Source: Pseudomonas tritici
Lineage (GTDB): Bacteria; Pseudomonadota; Gammaproteobacteria; Pseudomonadales; Pseudomonadaceae
DNA length: 64,000 bases
Reading direction: 5' to 3'
Assembly (NCBI RefSeq): GCF_014268275.3
Contig: NZ_CP077084.1
Span: forward strand, 4,960,001 to 5,024,000
Part shown: positions 1-10,501 of the stretch, one piece after another
Numbering within the stretch: position 1 is the first letter of the stretch
Layout: the number at the start of each line of letters is the position of its first letter
The notes under the pieces: model-generated
Told to the model about the DNA's origin: nothing
Databases searched by the model: none
The model's input: only the letters and a program-made list of their open reading frames with translations
Translations under genes and position numbers: made by a program

Positions 1-2754
<2,754 letters not shown>

Positions 2755-2790
2755 GCTGAGGCGGTTACGGATCGTGATGATCCGGAACTG

Positions 2791-2838
2791 AAAAACGCCG
2801 GCAAACCTGAGCATGATTAGGTTTGCCGGCGTTTTTTT
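2791..2838 (+). terminator. Rho-independent terminator of nrdA
   Basis: A 15-bp perfect stem (AACGCCGGCAAACCT paired with its complement at 2819-2833) closes a 10-nt loop and is followed by a run of T. It sits 40 bp after the nrdA stop codon. Confidence 0.93.
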
Positions 2839-2844
2839 TGGTCG

Positions 2845-3945
2845 TTAGAAAAGCACTGTATAAATGCCCGGTCCTGGAGCTCCACCTCGCCTGCCCCATA
2901 GCTCCTTATGATTGCCAATCACCGCCATGGAATGCGCATCCGTTTCATAAGTCCCCACCATCCCCCGCTCGAAATCACTTTGAAAGCCCGGCCTGTAGTG
3001 ATTTTTCAGCCCAAGCCTGTGCAAGCCTTCACGGGAATGCTCACCATCATTCAGGCTTATCAGCGCATCTGTGTAGCTGCTCGTGGCATCTCTGTCGTTT
3101 TCTCCCGGTGAGCCACTGTTCCCTTCCATCTGGGCACGCTTGGCGCTCGCGGCGTATAGAAAGTTGGCGTTGGTCATTAACGTAGGGTCATCACCCTTGA
3201 AGCGCGCTTCTCGCGCAGCCATGCTCAGCTCATCTTTGGTCAGTTTGAGTTTGAATCCATCACGCATCTCCACCTCATAGGTATTTCCCTTTAACTCAAC
3301 ATTTTTGAAAATGTCTTTAGGGTCCTGACCAAAGTGCTGCATCGCTGCTTTTATTGAAGACACCGTCGTGCAATTGCCTTCGAAGCCCTGAGAGAAACCA
3401 CTCCAAATGTTATCCGGCTTTTTCCCACGCACACTTTTATCGGGCTGGTAATCATGGTAATTCGCCCCCTCTGTGAGGGGCTTGTTGCTCATGGCGTCGG
3501 AAGGACCAAAATTCTCCCTGTTCACCCGGCCGCCACCGCCACCGCCCCCACCGCCCCCACCAATGTTTATGGGCTCAGGTGGAGAGGGAGATCCGTCATC
3601 AGTAAACAGCTCCGGAAAAAGCGCCTTCAAGAACGCGAGCCAACTGTCAGACGCGTCTTTCTTTAACGCCTCAATAACCTCCTTGAATCTCTCCTCGCCG
3701 AGCTTCTTGCGTACCTCATTGAGCTTGTCACGCAAATCCTGGACGGTTTGGCTCTTGGACGTTTTCTGAGCCTCCTCCAACGCCTTCAGGATCTTAGAAA
3801 CGACCGCCTTGTCGGCATCCAGACTCTCGGCACCCTCAGTGTTGTCCTTGGTGTTTTCAGTGCCGTATGTGTAGCTTCCGCCGCCAAAAGAAATCCGAGC
3901 CGCTTGGCCTGCTACCTGTTGAGCCCATTGCATAGACTTCTCCAC
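2845..3945 (-). CDS. Orphan protein with papain/calpain-like QGxxGxC motif and poly-Gly linker
   Basis: A 366-residue protein of unknown function. Three parts are visible. Residues 1-115 are charged and helical. A proline/glycine linker contains eleven consecutive glycines (residues 129-139). The C-terminal domain contains QGFEGNC at 186-192, matching the Gln-x5-Cys spacing of the oxyanion-hole Gln and nucleophile Cys in papain/calpain-fold proteases. His338 in DAHSMAVIG has the look of the papain-fold histidine (HAxxxVG). I infer a cysteine-protease or transglutaminase-like effector or toxin domain. No signal peptide or transmembrane segment is seen. The gene stands alone between the nrdA terminator and the flgE terminator, facing nrdA. 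A non-enzymatic papain-fold protein is an alternative. Confidence 0.75.
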   Translation of the reverse strand: MEKSMQWAQQVAGQAARISFGGGSYTYGTENTKDNTEGAESLDADKAVVSKILKALEEAQKTSKSQTVQDLRDKLNEVRKKLGEERFKEVIEALKKDASDSWLAFLKALFPELFTDDGSPSPPEPINIGGGGGGGGGGGRVNRENFGPSDAMSNKPLTEGANYHDYQPDKSVRGKKPDNIWSGFSQGFEGNCTTVSSIKAAMQHFGQDPKDIFKNVELKGNTYEVEMRDGFKLKLTKDELSMAAREARFKGDDPTLMTNANFLYAASAKRAQMEGNSGSPGENDRDATSSYTDALISLNDGEHSREGLHRLGLKNHYRPGFQSDFERGMVGTYETDAHSMAVIGNHKELWGRRGGAPGPGIYTVLF

Positions 3946-4061
3946 CCGTAAGCCACTGTCGGTTTACTTGGTAGGGAAAACTGTGCCGGCCGTTCCGGTA
4001 AAAACGAGTGGTCTCTAGGGACACGGACTGTATGAAAAATCACGCCAAACAAAATGAATGC

Positions 4062-4092
4062 AAAAAAAAACCCTCGTAGAGGGTTTTTTTCG
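4062..4092 (-). terminator. Terminator of the flgBCDE transcript
   Basis: AAAAACCCTC TACG-like loop GAGGGTTTTTTT is symmetrical, with T-runs on both strands. It lies 20 bp past the flgE stop codon and could also act on the opposite strand. Confidence 0.85.
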
Positions 4093-4112
4093 TCAGGGTC
4101 TGACCAGCAGCA

Positions 4113-5417
4113 TCACGTCATCTGAATGATGGTCTGCATGATGGTGCTCTGGGTGGAGATGGTCTTGGCGTTCGCCTGGTAGTTGCTCTGGGCCTTGATC
4201 AGGTCCACCAGCTCGTTGGTCAGGTTGACGTTGGAGTTCTCCAGGGAGTTGGCCACGATCGAACCCAAGGTACCGGCTTGCGGGGTGTCGTAACCCGGCT
4301 GGCCCGAGGCGAAAGTCTCTCTCCACGTGGTGCCGCCCGATGGCTGCAGGCCTTGTTCGTTGTTGAAGCTGGCCAGGGAGATCTGGCCGATGGCCTTGCT
4401 CTGCTGGTTGCTGAACGTGGCGAACAATACGCCGCTGCCGTCGATTTTCAGGCCGGTGATCTGGCCGGTCGCGTAACCATCGGTGGTCGGCGGGTTGCGG
4501 TAGCTGGCCGAGTTGTACTGGGTGACGTTACCCAGGTTGACGGCAATATCCGGCGCTGTAGCGTCGTTTGGCGCCCAATTACCGTTGGTCACCGTACCCG
4601 GCACCCAACCCGTGAGCGTCAGGGTCGTGCCGACCACACCGGTACCGGTGACACCCGTAAGCTTACCGGCACCGTCAAAGGTGTAGGTCGCTGGCACGGG
4701 GGCGGTGGCGCCGGTGGTTGTAGGCTTAGTGCCATCCAGGTTACGGCCGTCGATCAACGTGTAGGCCTTCCACTCGTTGGCGTCCGATTTCACCATGTAC
4801 TGCACCATTTCGTGGGAGTTACCCTGGGCGTCGTACAAAGTGGTGCTGTTCTGGGTGGTGAAGGTGCTCGTGTCAGTAGGATCGAACGGCTTAGTGGTCT
4901 GGTTGATCACCGGCGACGACGAGTTCAGGTTACTGGTGGAGTCCACCTTGGTTGAAGCCTTGGGCGGCAGGTACGACAGGTTCAGTTGCAGGTCGGTCAA
5001 GCCGCCCTTGACGATGTTGCCGTCCGCGTCCGCGGCGTAGCCTTGCAAACGCGAAGTGCCCGTATTGTTGGTGACATAGCCGTCTTTGTCGGCACGGAAA
5101 GCACCGCTGCGGGTGTATTCCAGCGAACCGTCGCTGCCCTTCTGAACGAAGAAGCCACCGCCCTGGATCGCCATGTCCAGCACGCCGCCGCTGTTGTTGA
5201 CGTCACCCTGGGTGAACTGCTGGGACACAGCCGCCAGGTTCACACCGTTGCCGATGCTGTTCTGGCCGGTGCCCAGTTTGGAGGCGGCGTAGATGTCCGC
5301 AAACTCCGCACGGGACGACTTGAAGCCAGTGGTCGCGACGTTGGCGATGTTGTTGCCGGTCACGTCCAGTTGTTTGTTGGCCGCATAGAGGCCGCTAAGG
5401 CCGATATTAAAAGACAT
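4113..5417 (-). CDS. flgE: Flagellar hook protein FlgE
   Basis: Structural protein of the flagellar hook, exported through the flagellar type III apparatus and polymerised outside the cell. It has 434 residues. The N-terminus MSFNIGLSGLYAANKQLDVTG followed by NNIANVATTGFK is the rod/hook-protein signature. The C-terminal SLENSNVNLTNELVDLIKAQ is the matching hydrophobic heptad region that forms the D0 coiled coil. The middle is Thr/Gly/Asn-rich, as expected for surface domains. An AGGGAGAG ribosome site precedes the ATG. It is the last gene of flgBCDE and is followed by a terminator, so flgF and later genes are not in this transcript. Confidence 0.96.
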   Translation of the reverse strand: MSFNIGLSGLYAANKQLDVTGNNIANVATTGFKSSRAEFADIYAASKLGTGQNSIGNGVNLAAVSQQFTQGDVNNSGGVLDMAIQGGGFFVQKGSDGSLEYTRSGAFRADKDGYVTNNTGTSRLQGYAADADGNIVKGGLTDLQLNLSYLPPKASTKVDSTSNLNSSSPVINQTTKPFDPTDTSTFTTQNSTTLYDAQGNSHEMVQYMVKSDANEWKAYTLIDGRNLDGTKPTTTGATAPVPATYTFDGAGKLTGVTGTGVVGTTLTLTGWVPGTVTNGNWAPNDATAPDIAVNLGNVTQYNSASYRNPPTTDGYATGQITGLKIDGSGVLFATFSNQQSKAIGQISLASFNNEQGLQPSGGTTWRETFASGQPGYDTPQAGTLGSIVANSLENSNVNLTNELVDLIKAQSNYQANAKTISTQSTIMQTIIQMT

Positions 5418-5448
5418 GTTTCTCTCCCTCTGCCGTATTTAGCCGGCT

Positions 5449-6174
5449 CTATGTACCGATAGTCTGGATTTGCGACAGCTTGACGCTGCCCATGCCGCCT
5501 GCAAGGTTCAGCAGCATTTCGCCGCCGGTCTTGCTCAACGTCACGCTGGTTACCGTTGCCGGCAGCGAAGTTGCCAAGGCAACCGCGTCGCCCTTGTCAT
5601 TCTTGGTGGTGGCCGCGAAGGTGTAAGTGCCCGCTGGGGCGACCTCACCGTTGTCGTTCTTGCCATCCCAGATAAAGTCGGAGTTGCCTGCACTCTGGGC
5701 GCCCATATCAATGGTGCGCACCACGTTGCCGTCTTTGTCGGTGATCTTGATGGCGACGTTGCCTGTCGCCGCAGTCACGGCTACCGAACCGGTCATGCTC
5801 TTGCTGGTGTCCACCAGAGCCTTGTCGGTCTGGGTGATGATCGAACGCCCTACCAGCGACGACGCCTGCAACGCTTGCGACGAGCTGAAGTTGCTCGAGA
5901 TGTTGTTCACCGAGTCGTTCAGGGTGTTGATGCCTTCCAGGCTGCTGAACTGCGCCAACTGGGCCACGAACGCACCGTTGTCTTGCGGCGACAGCGGGTT
6001 CTGGTTTTTCAGTTGGGTCACGAGCAGTTGCAGGAACGCGTCCTTGCCCAGCGACTGGCTGCCCGTCGCTGCCTTGGAGGCACTATTGACGCTGCTGGTG
6101 TCGGTCGCGGTCTTGACCTTGGAGTTGAAAAGGTCCTGGACTGCCGTGTTGTTACTCGTATCAACGATGGCCAT
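5449..6174 (-). CDS. flgD: Flagellar hook assembly scaffold FlgD
   Basis: Hook cap that guides polymerisation of FlgE and is lost when the hook is finished. It has 241 residues. The N-terminal half has the conserved FlgD core LGKDAFLQLLVTQLKNQNPL around residues 43-62, then DNGAFVAQLAQFSSLEGI. The C-terminal half is a FlgD Tudor/Ig-like region with KITDKDGNVVRTIDMG and FIWDGKNDNGE. GGGGCGCC precedes the ATG. It lies between flgC (16 bp upstream) and flgE (31 bp downstream). Confidence 0.96.
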   Translation of the reverse strand: MAIVDTSNNTAVQDLFNSKVKTATDTSSVNSASKAATGSQSLGKDAFLQLLVTQLKNQNPLSPQDNGAFVAQLAQFSSLEGINTLNDSVNNISSNFSSSQALQASSLVGRSIITQTDKALVDTSKSMTGSVAVTAATGNVAIKITDKDGNVVRTIDMGAQSAGNSDFIWDGKNDNGEVAPAGTYTFAATTKNDKGDAVALATSLPATVTSVTLSKTGGEMLLNLAGGMGSVKLSQIQTIGT

Positions 6175-6190
6175 TATTTGGCGCCCCTTA

Positions 6191-6634
6191 TCACTGACCC
6201 AGGGTCAGGACCTTCTGCATCATGGTTTTGGCGGTGTTCATCATTTCCGCATTGGTCTGGAACGAACGGCTGGCGGAAATCATGTCGGCCATTTCCTCAA
6301 CCACGTTGACGTTGGGGTAGTAGACATAACCCTTTTCGTTCGCGGCGGGATGGTTGGGTTCGTAGCGGGCTTCAAGGTTGCTCTGGTCTTCGACCACACC
6401 AAGCACCTGCACGCCAGAACCGGCATTACCCTGGTCCTGGAACAGCGAATCGCTGCCGCCAGCCTGGCCACCCTGGAACATGGTGGCGAACACCGGGTGA
6501 CGGGCACGGTAGGTCTGGTCAATGCTCGAAGACACGGTCTCGGCGTTGGCGATGTTACTGGCGACGGTGTTCAAACGCGTGGTCTGCGCGCTCATGCCAC
6601 TGCCGGCAATATTGAAAACACTGGACAGGGACAT
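6191..6634 (-). CDS. flgC: Flagellar basal-body rod protein FlgC
   Basis: Proximal rod component of the flagellar basal body. It has 147 residues. The N-terminal SVFNIAGSGMSAQTTRLNTV plus ASNIANAET is the rod-protein signature. The C-terminal VNVVEEMADMISASRSFQTN is the matching heptad helix. It is separated from flgB by only 3 bp, which indicates co-transcription and probably coupled translation. Confidence 0.96.
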   Translation of the reverse strand: MSLSSVFNIAGSGMSAQTTRLNTVASNIANAETVSSSIDQTYRARHPVFATMFQGGQAGGSDSLFQDQGNAGSGVQVLGVVEDQSNLEARYEPNHPAANEKGYVYYPNVNVVEEMADMISASRSFQTNAEMMNTAKTMMQKVLTLGQ

Positions 6635-6637
6635 GGC

Positions 6638-7045
6638 TTACTCTCCGCGCAGGGCTGACATCAGCCCTTTGAATTTGCTGTTAAGCAGGGTGAAGCTGGC
6701 TTGAAAGTTCACCGAGTTCTCGGCATAGGCCGATTGCTCAAGCTGGGCGTCGACGGTGTTCTGGTCGATCGACGGCTGCATCGGTGTGCGATACAGCAAC
6801 GACTCGTCACCATTGCTCAGGCCTTGCGCTTCAATATGACGGCTGTTGGTCATGTTCAAGGCGAAGGTGCCGTTTTTGGTCTTGTCCTGCTGTGCGGCGA
6901 GCACGGCGGAGAAGTCCAGATCCCGAGCCTTGTAGTTCGGGGTGTCGGCGTTGGCAATGTTGTTGGCCAGGACTTCAGCACGCTGGGCGCGGAAGCCCAG
7001 GGCTTGTTCGTGGATACCGAGCGCTTTATCGAAGCTGATGCTCAT
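6638..7045 (-). CDS. flgB: Flagellar basal-body rod protein FlgB
   Basis: Innermost proximal rod protein, first gene of flgBCDE. I use the ATG at 7045 (MSISFDKALGIHEQAL), giving 135 residues, the usual FlgB length. The frame stays open to 7285, but that extension reads through the promoter and a REP sequence and is not protein-like. The signature VLANNIANADTPNYKARDL is present near residues 28-46. The C-terminal SVNFQASFTLLNSKFKGLMSAL is the rod helix. A sigma-54 promoter lies 46 bp upstream. Confidence 0.95.
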   Translation of the reverse strand: MSISFDKALGIHEQALGFRAQRAEVLANNIANADTPNYKARDLDFSAVLAAQQDKTKNGTFALNMTNSRHIEAQGLSNGDESLLYRTPMQPSIDQNTVDAQLEQSAYAENSVNFQASFTLLNSKFKGLMSALRGE

Positions 7046-7090
7046 GGCGGAAACCTTTAGGCTGACCTGCTTTTCGTTAACAGGGTTATA

Positions 7091-7106
7091 GCAAGGTGCA
7101 TGCCAA
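7091..7106 (-). promoter_or_regulatory. Sigma-54 promoter of flgBCDE
   Basis: Read on the minus strand: TTGGCATG CACC TTGCT. This matches the RpoN consensus YTGGCACG-N4-TTGCW with one change and exact GG/GC spacing. The -12 GC lies 46 bp before the flgB ATG. RpoN control of flgBCDE is known in other Pseudomonas; the placement here is read from sequence. Confidence 0.85.
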
Positions 7107-7145
7107 TCTTGCGGAGGCCCGTATATCAAGGGTTTGCGGGGCGGT

Positions 7146-7240
7146 TGCCGGCGGCAATGCCAGAAAAGCGGCAAGAGGTTTCCGCGTGGCGCCAGTAAAG
7201 CGGCAATGGAGAGTTGCCGCTGTTGGGAAAATTGCCGCAA
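7146..7240. promoter_or_regulatory. Cluster of GCGGCAA / TTGCCGC repeats upstream of flgB
   Basis: Five copies of the heptamer TTGCCGC or its complement GCGGCAA lie within about 95 bp. Two of them form an exact dyad, AGCGGCAA-N7-TTGCCGCT (near 7199-7221). They sit 50-140 bp upstream of the sigma-54 promoter, where an enhancer-binding protein would act. FleR is the likely binder because it activates this operon in P. aeruginosa. That assignment is inference. Confidence 0.55.
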
Positions 7241-7246
7241 AAAAAA

Positions 7247-7336
7247 TGGGAGCGGGTTTGCTCGCGAATGCGGTGGGTCAGTCAACTTATCTATGACTGA
7301 TCCACCGCATTCGCGAGCAAACCCGCTCCCACATTT
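7247..7336. repeat. REP doublet between cheR and flgB
   Basis: Two inverted REP units, TGGGAGCGGGTTTGCTCGCG and its complement, separated by about 40 bp. The doublet can fold as a long hairpin after the cheR stop codon and may shield or end the cheV-cheR transcript. Confidence 0.9.
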
Positions 7337-7347
7337 AGATTTGCGTA

Positions 7348-8175
7348 CTATTTAGCCTGGTAAATGATCCCAGGGCTGCACTGCACCATCTGGTAATGAT
7401 CCGGCAAACCGTTCAGCGCTTCGGATGCACCGAGGAACAAATAGCCGCCCCGCTTGAGCGTGCCGTGGATGCGTAGCAGGATGTCCTTCTTCACTTCAGC
7501 GGAGAAGTAGATCAACACGTTGCGGCAGAACACCATGTCGAACTTGCCCAGGCTGGCGTAGCTGTCGAGCAGGTTGAACGAGCGAAACTCCACACGGTTC
7601 TTGATCGGCGCTTTGATCGCCCAACGTCCCGCCCCTTTCGGGTCGAAGAAACGTTGCAGGCGCTCCGGGGACAGGCCACGGCCCAGCGCCAGGCTGTCGT
7701 ACTCGCCGGTCTTGCAGTTGGTGAGCATGGTGCCGGACAGGTCGGTGGCCACGATTTGAGCACCGGCCTTCAATTGGCCCATATTGGTCCGCTCGAACTC
7801 ATCGATGGACATCGAGATCGAGTACGGCTCCTGCCCCGAGGAGCACGCCGCCGACCAGATGCGCAGGCGCTGGCCCGGGCTGGCCTTGATGGCCTCCGGC
7901 AGCACTTTGCTCTTGAGCACTTCAAAGGGGTAGGTGTCGCGAAACCACAGGGTTTCGTTGGTGGTCATGGCATCGACCACCATTTCCTTGAGCCCGCTGC
8001 GCGGCTGGCCCTGGATGCGCTGGACCAGCTCACCCAACGACTTGATGCCCTGCTGCTCCATCAGTTTGTTGAGACGGCTGGATACCAGATACTGCTTGTT
8101 TTCACCGAGCAATATGCCACAGGCCTTTTCCAGGAAGACCCGGAACTGTTCAAAATCCAAATTACCCGTAGACAC
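7348..8175 (-). CDS. cheR: Chemotaxis protein methyltransferase CheR
   Basis: SAM-dependent methyltransferase that methylates glutamates on chemoreceptors and so resets the receptor during adaptation. It has 275 residues. The N-terminal helical domain is followed by the SAM-binding fold: RLRIWSAACSSGQEPYS at about 105-121 (motif I), IVATDLSGTML (motif II), and FDMVFCRNVLIYF near 216-228. A GTG start (MSTGNLDFEQF) is used, preceded by GAGGCGG. It lies 43 bp downstream of cheV in the same direction, so the two probably share a transcript. Confidence 0.95.
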   Translation of the reverse strand: MSTGNLDFEQFRVFLEKACGILLGENKQYLVSSRLNKLMEQQGIKSLGELVQRIQGQPRSGLKEMVVDAMTTNETLWFRDTYPFEVLKSKVLPEAIKASPGQRLRIWSAACSSGQEPYSISMSIDEFERTNMGQLKAGAQIVATDLSGTMLTNCKTGEYDSLALGRGLSPERLQRFFDPKGAGRWAIKAPIKNRVEFRSFNLLDSYASLGKFDMVFCRNVLIYFSAEVKKDILLRIHGTLKRGGYLFLGASEALNGLPDHYQMVQCSPGIIYQAK

Positions 8176-8218
8176 TGATACCGCCTCTTAAATCGTGTGA
8201 CCGCCAGGGAAAAAGCCC

Positions 8219-9151
8219 CTAGCCGTGATCTGCTGCTTTGATCCGCTCGACGACCCGGGATGCCAGGTCATCGGGGCGGAATTTGGCCAGGAAGTCATCG
8301 GCACCGACCTTCTTGACCATCGCCTGGTTGAATACACCCGACAACGAAGTATGCAGGATGATATGTAATTTTTGCATGCGTGGATCGTTGCGTATCTCCG
8401 CCGTGAGGGTGTAGCCGTCCATTTCCGGCATCTCGATGTCGGAGATCATCATCAAGAATTCTTCTTCCGGCTTCTTGCCCTCGTCCACCAGCTTGCGCAG
8501 GTAATCCAACGCCTGGCGACCATCGTTGAGGGCCACCACTTCCACGCCGACGGTTTGCAGGCAACGGGTCACCTGTTTACGGGCCACAGAAGAGTCGTCC
8601 ACCGTCAACACGCGCAGGGAGACTGCCTTGTGCGCAGTTTCAGCGTCCACCACACCCACGGAAATCGACTCCGAGGTGGGTGCCACTTCGGCGAGGATTT
8701 TTTCCACGTCGATGATTTCGACCAACTGGTTATCCACCCGCGTCACTGCCGTGAGGTAGTGATCGCGACCCGTGCCCTTGGGCGGCGGATGGATCTCTTC
8801 CCAGTTCATGTTGACGATACGTTCCACCGAGCGCACCAGGAAACCCTGGGTCTTGGTGTTGTACTCGGTGATGATCACAAATGGATTCTGGCGGTCCTGC
8901 AAACCTGCAGAACCGGTGGCCAGGGCCAGATCAAGAATCGGGATCGTCGCACCCCGGATATTGGCAACGCCACATACCACCGGGCTGGACTTGGGCATGA
9001 TCGTCAGCTTGGGGCATTGCAGCACTTCCCGCACCTTGAACACGTTGATGCCATACAGCTGTTTGCCATCCAGGCGAAAAAGCAACAACTCCAGGCGATT
9101 CTGCCCTACCAGCTGTGTGCGCTGGTTTACTGAATCCATTACTCCTGCCAT
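8219..9151 (-). CDS. cheV: Chemotaxis coupling protein CheV (CheW-receiver fusion)
   Basis: Couples chemoreceptors to CheA and buffers the phosphate signal. It has 310 residues. Residues about 15-160 form a CheW-like domain (LLLFRLDGKQLYGINVFKVREVL). Residues about 178-305 form a response-regulator receiver domain with the acidic pair in TVDDSS, the phospho-acceptor Asp in MMISDIEMPEMDG, and the conserved Lys near the end (FLAKF). AGGAG lies 7 bp before the ATG; an ATG 4 codons further in also has a good site. It is divergent from flgA. Confidence 0.95.
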   Translation of the reverse strand: MAGVMDSVNQRTQLVGQNRLELLLFRLDGKQLYGINVFKVREVLQCPKLTIMPKSSPVVCGVANIRGATIPILDLALATGSAGLQDRQNPFVIITEYNTKTQGFLVRSVERIVNMNWEEIHPPPKGTGRDHYLTAVTRVDNQLVEIIDVEKILAEVAPTSESISVGVVDAETAHKAVSLRVLTVDDSSVARKQVTRCLQTVGVEVVALNDGRQALDYLRKLVDEGKKPEEEFLMMISDIEMPEMDGYTLTAEIRNDPRMQKLHIILHTSLSGVFNQAMVKKVGADDFLAKFRPDDLASRVVERIKAADHG

Positions 9152-9206
9152 GCCCAGACTCCTACGCTAAAACCTTTGAGGGTGCGACGCGCACCCAACG
9201 CTAAAC

Positions 9207-9220
9207 GGCACGAGCTTTGC
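9207..9220 (+). promoter_or_regulatory. Sigma-54 promoter of flgA, almost touching the start codon
   Basis: GGCACG AGCT TTGC has the required GG-N10-GC spacing. The GC ends at 9220, so transcription should begin near 9231-9233, right at the flgA ATG. A perfect 7-bp dyad GGGTGCG ACG CGCACCC sits just upstream (9180-9196). Confidence 0.75.
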
Positions 9221-9232
9221 TATTTATTGATT

Positions 9233-9997
9233 ATGGATATTAAAACGACGGTTTCCCGACGCGCCAACCCTACACGGTTTTGCAGATTGTTCTGCACACC
9301 GCTGGCGATACTCGCCTTGGGTCTGAGCGCCACAGCCCGCGCAGATAACGTCACCCTGCCTGATCTACTTATCGGCGTCACTCAAGGCTTTCTTGAGTTC
9401 ACTGTAGAAGATTATCTGGCGACCACACAGACGCCAGGGCGTTATGAAATCCAGGTCAACCAGTTGGACCCGCGTTTGCGCATGCCAATGTGCGACAAGG
9501 AATTGACAGCCACCCTGGAAAGCCCGGCACAGCCCATTGGCCGCGTGACGGTCAAGGTTCGCTGCGACGGCGCCTCGCCCTGGACCGTGTTCGTGCCGGC
9601 CCAGGTCAAGTTGTTTCGCGATGTGGTGGTGGTGGCCCGCCCACTCAAACGCACCGGCATCATCGGTTTCGAAGACGTTGTGTTGCGCGAGCGCGACATC
9701 AGCATGATCAGTCAGGGCTACCTGACGTCCCTCGATCAGGCCGTCGGGCAGAAATTGACCCGACCAGTGGTCACTGACCAGGTGATCACACTGGTGCATC
9801 TTGAGCAGGCAGAGGTGATTCGCAAGGGCGATCAGGTGGTCATTTCCGCCAGCAGTGGTGCACTGCAGGTAAAAATGCCGGGGGAAGCCTTGTCCAACGG
9901 CGGTATGAGCGAACAGATACGCGTCAAGAACCTCAATTCCAACCGGGTCATCAAGGCCAGGGTAACGGCGCCGGGGCAAGTCGAGGTCGCTTTATAG
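9233..9997 (+). CDS. flgA: Flagellar P-ring assembly chaperone FlgA
   Basis: Periplasmic chaperone for assembly of FlgI into the P ring. From the ATG at 9233 it has 254 residues. A Sec signal peptide is visible (basic n-region, then PLAILALGLSATARA before DNV). The C-terminal SAF domain carries VARPLKRTGIIGFEDVVLRE and the FlgA-typical end NLNSNRVIKARVTAPGQVEV. The frame is open to a TTG at 9176, but that start lies upstream of the sigma-54 promoter. No Shine-Dalgarno sequence is seen before 9233, consistent with a very short or absent leader. Confidence 0.93.
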   Translation: MDIKTTVSRRANPTRFCRLFCTPLAILALGLSATARADNVTLPDLLIGVTQGFLEFTVEDYLATTQTPGRYEIQVNQLDPRLRMPMCDKELTATLESPAQPIGRVTVKVRCDGASPWTVFVPAQVKLFRDVVVVARPLKRTGIIGFEDVVLRERDISMISQGYLTSLDQAVGQKLTRPVVTDQVITLVHLEQAEVIRKGDQVVISASSGALQVKMPGEALSNGGMSEQIRVKNLNSNRVIKARVTAPGQVEVAL

Positions 9998-10074
9998 ATT
10001 GCTGGTAGTGGACGCTGGGTTTTTCTACACTGTGCACGAGATGTTCCGTGCGGAGATTTATTGTCATTCGCGCC

Positions 10075-10101
10075 TAAAGTTAATCCGGGTATTGCCGAAA
10101 A
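10075..10101 (+). promoter_or_regulatory. Sigma-28 (FliA) promoter of flgM
   Basis: TAAAGTTA, an 11-bp spacer and GCCGAAAA match the FliA consensus TAAA-N15-GCCGATAA very closely. It is 38 bp before the flgM ATG and inside the 141-bp flgA-flgM gap. Confidence 0.88.
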
Positions 10102-10138
10102 CATGGCAAGCGTCCAAATACCCAGAGGTTTTTTTATC

Positions 10139-10453
10139 ATGGTCATCGATTTCAGTCGTTTGAATAACGCCCCATCAACGGCAGGCACTACGCGTTCCAA
10201 GGAAAGCGTGGAGGCCAAGGCCCAGCCACTGCCTGCCAAGGCAGAACAGGCCAGCGCCAGCCAGAGCGGGGAATCCGTACACCTGAGCAATGAGGCTCAA
10301 CAGTTGCAGAAGGTCACTGACTCGCTGCGCGATCAACCGGTGGTCAATAAAGCCCGTGTGGCTGAATTGAAACAGGCAATCGCCGATGGCAGCTATAAAG
10401 TCGACAGCAACCGTGTAGCCAGCAAGCTGCTTAACTTCGAAGCCGAGCGCTAG
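10139..10453 (+). CDS. flgM: Anti-sigma-28 factor FlgM
   Basis: Binds and holds FliA (sigma-28) until hook completion allows FlgM export. From ATG 10139 (MVIDFSRLN) it has 104 residues. AGAGG precedes that ATG; the frame is open to 10061, but the extension overlaps the FliA promoter. The conserved C-terminal sigma-binding helix is present: [20 protein letters not shown] then [13 protein letters not shown]. The N-terminal half is Ala/Glu/Ser-rich and probably disordered, as in the family. The promoter makes a FliA-FlgM feedback loop. Confidence 0.95.
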   Translation: MVIDFSRLNNAPSTAGTTRSKESVEAKAQPLPAKAEQASASQSGESVHLSNEAQQLQKVTDSLRDQPVVNKARVAELKQAIADGSYKVDSNRVASKLLNFEAER

Positions 10454-10501
10454 GCAAAGGCCTGCGCCGGGCTTTTGGACGCTTAAAACCCAAGGCCAGC
10501 C

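Noticed and set aside
6638..7285. Long 215-residue version of FlgB
   Set aside because: The added N-terminus translates the sigma-54 promoter, the heptamer cluster and a REP unit; the family length fits the start at 7045.
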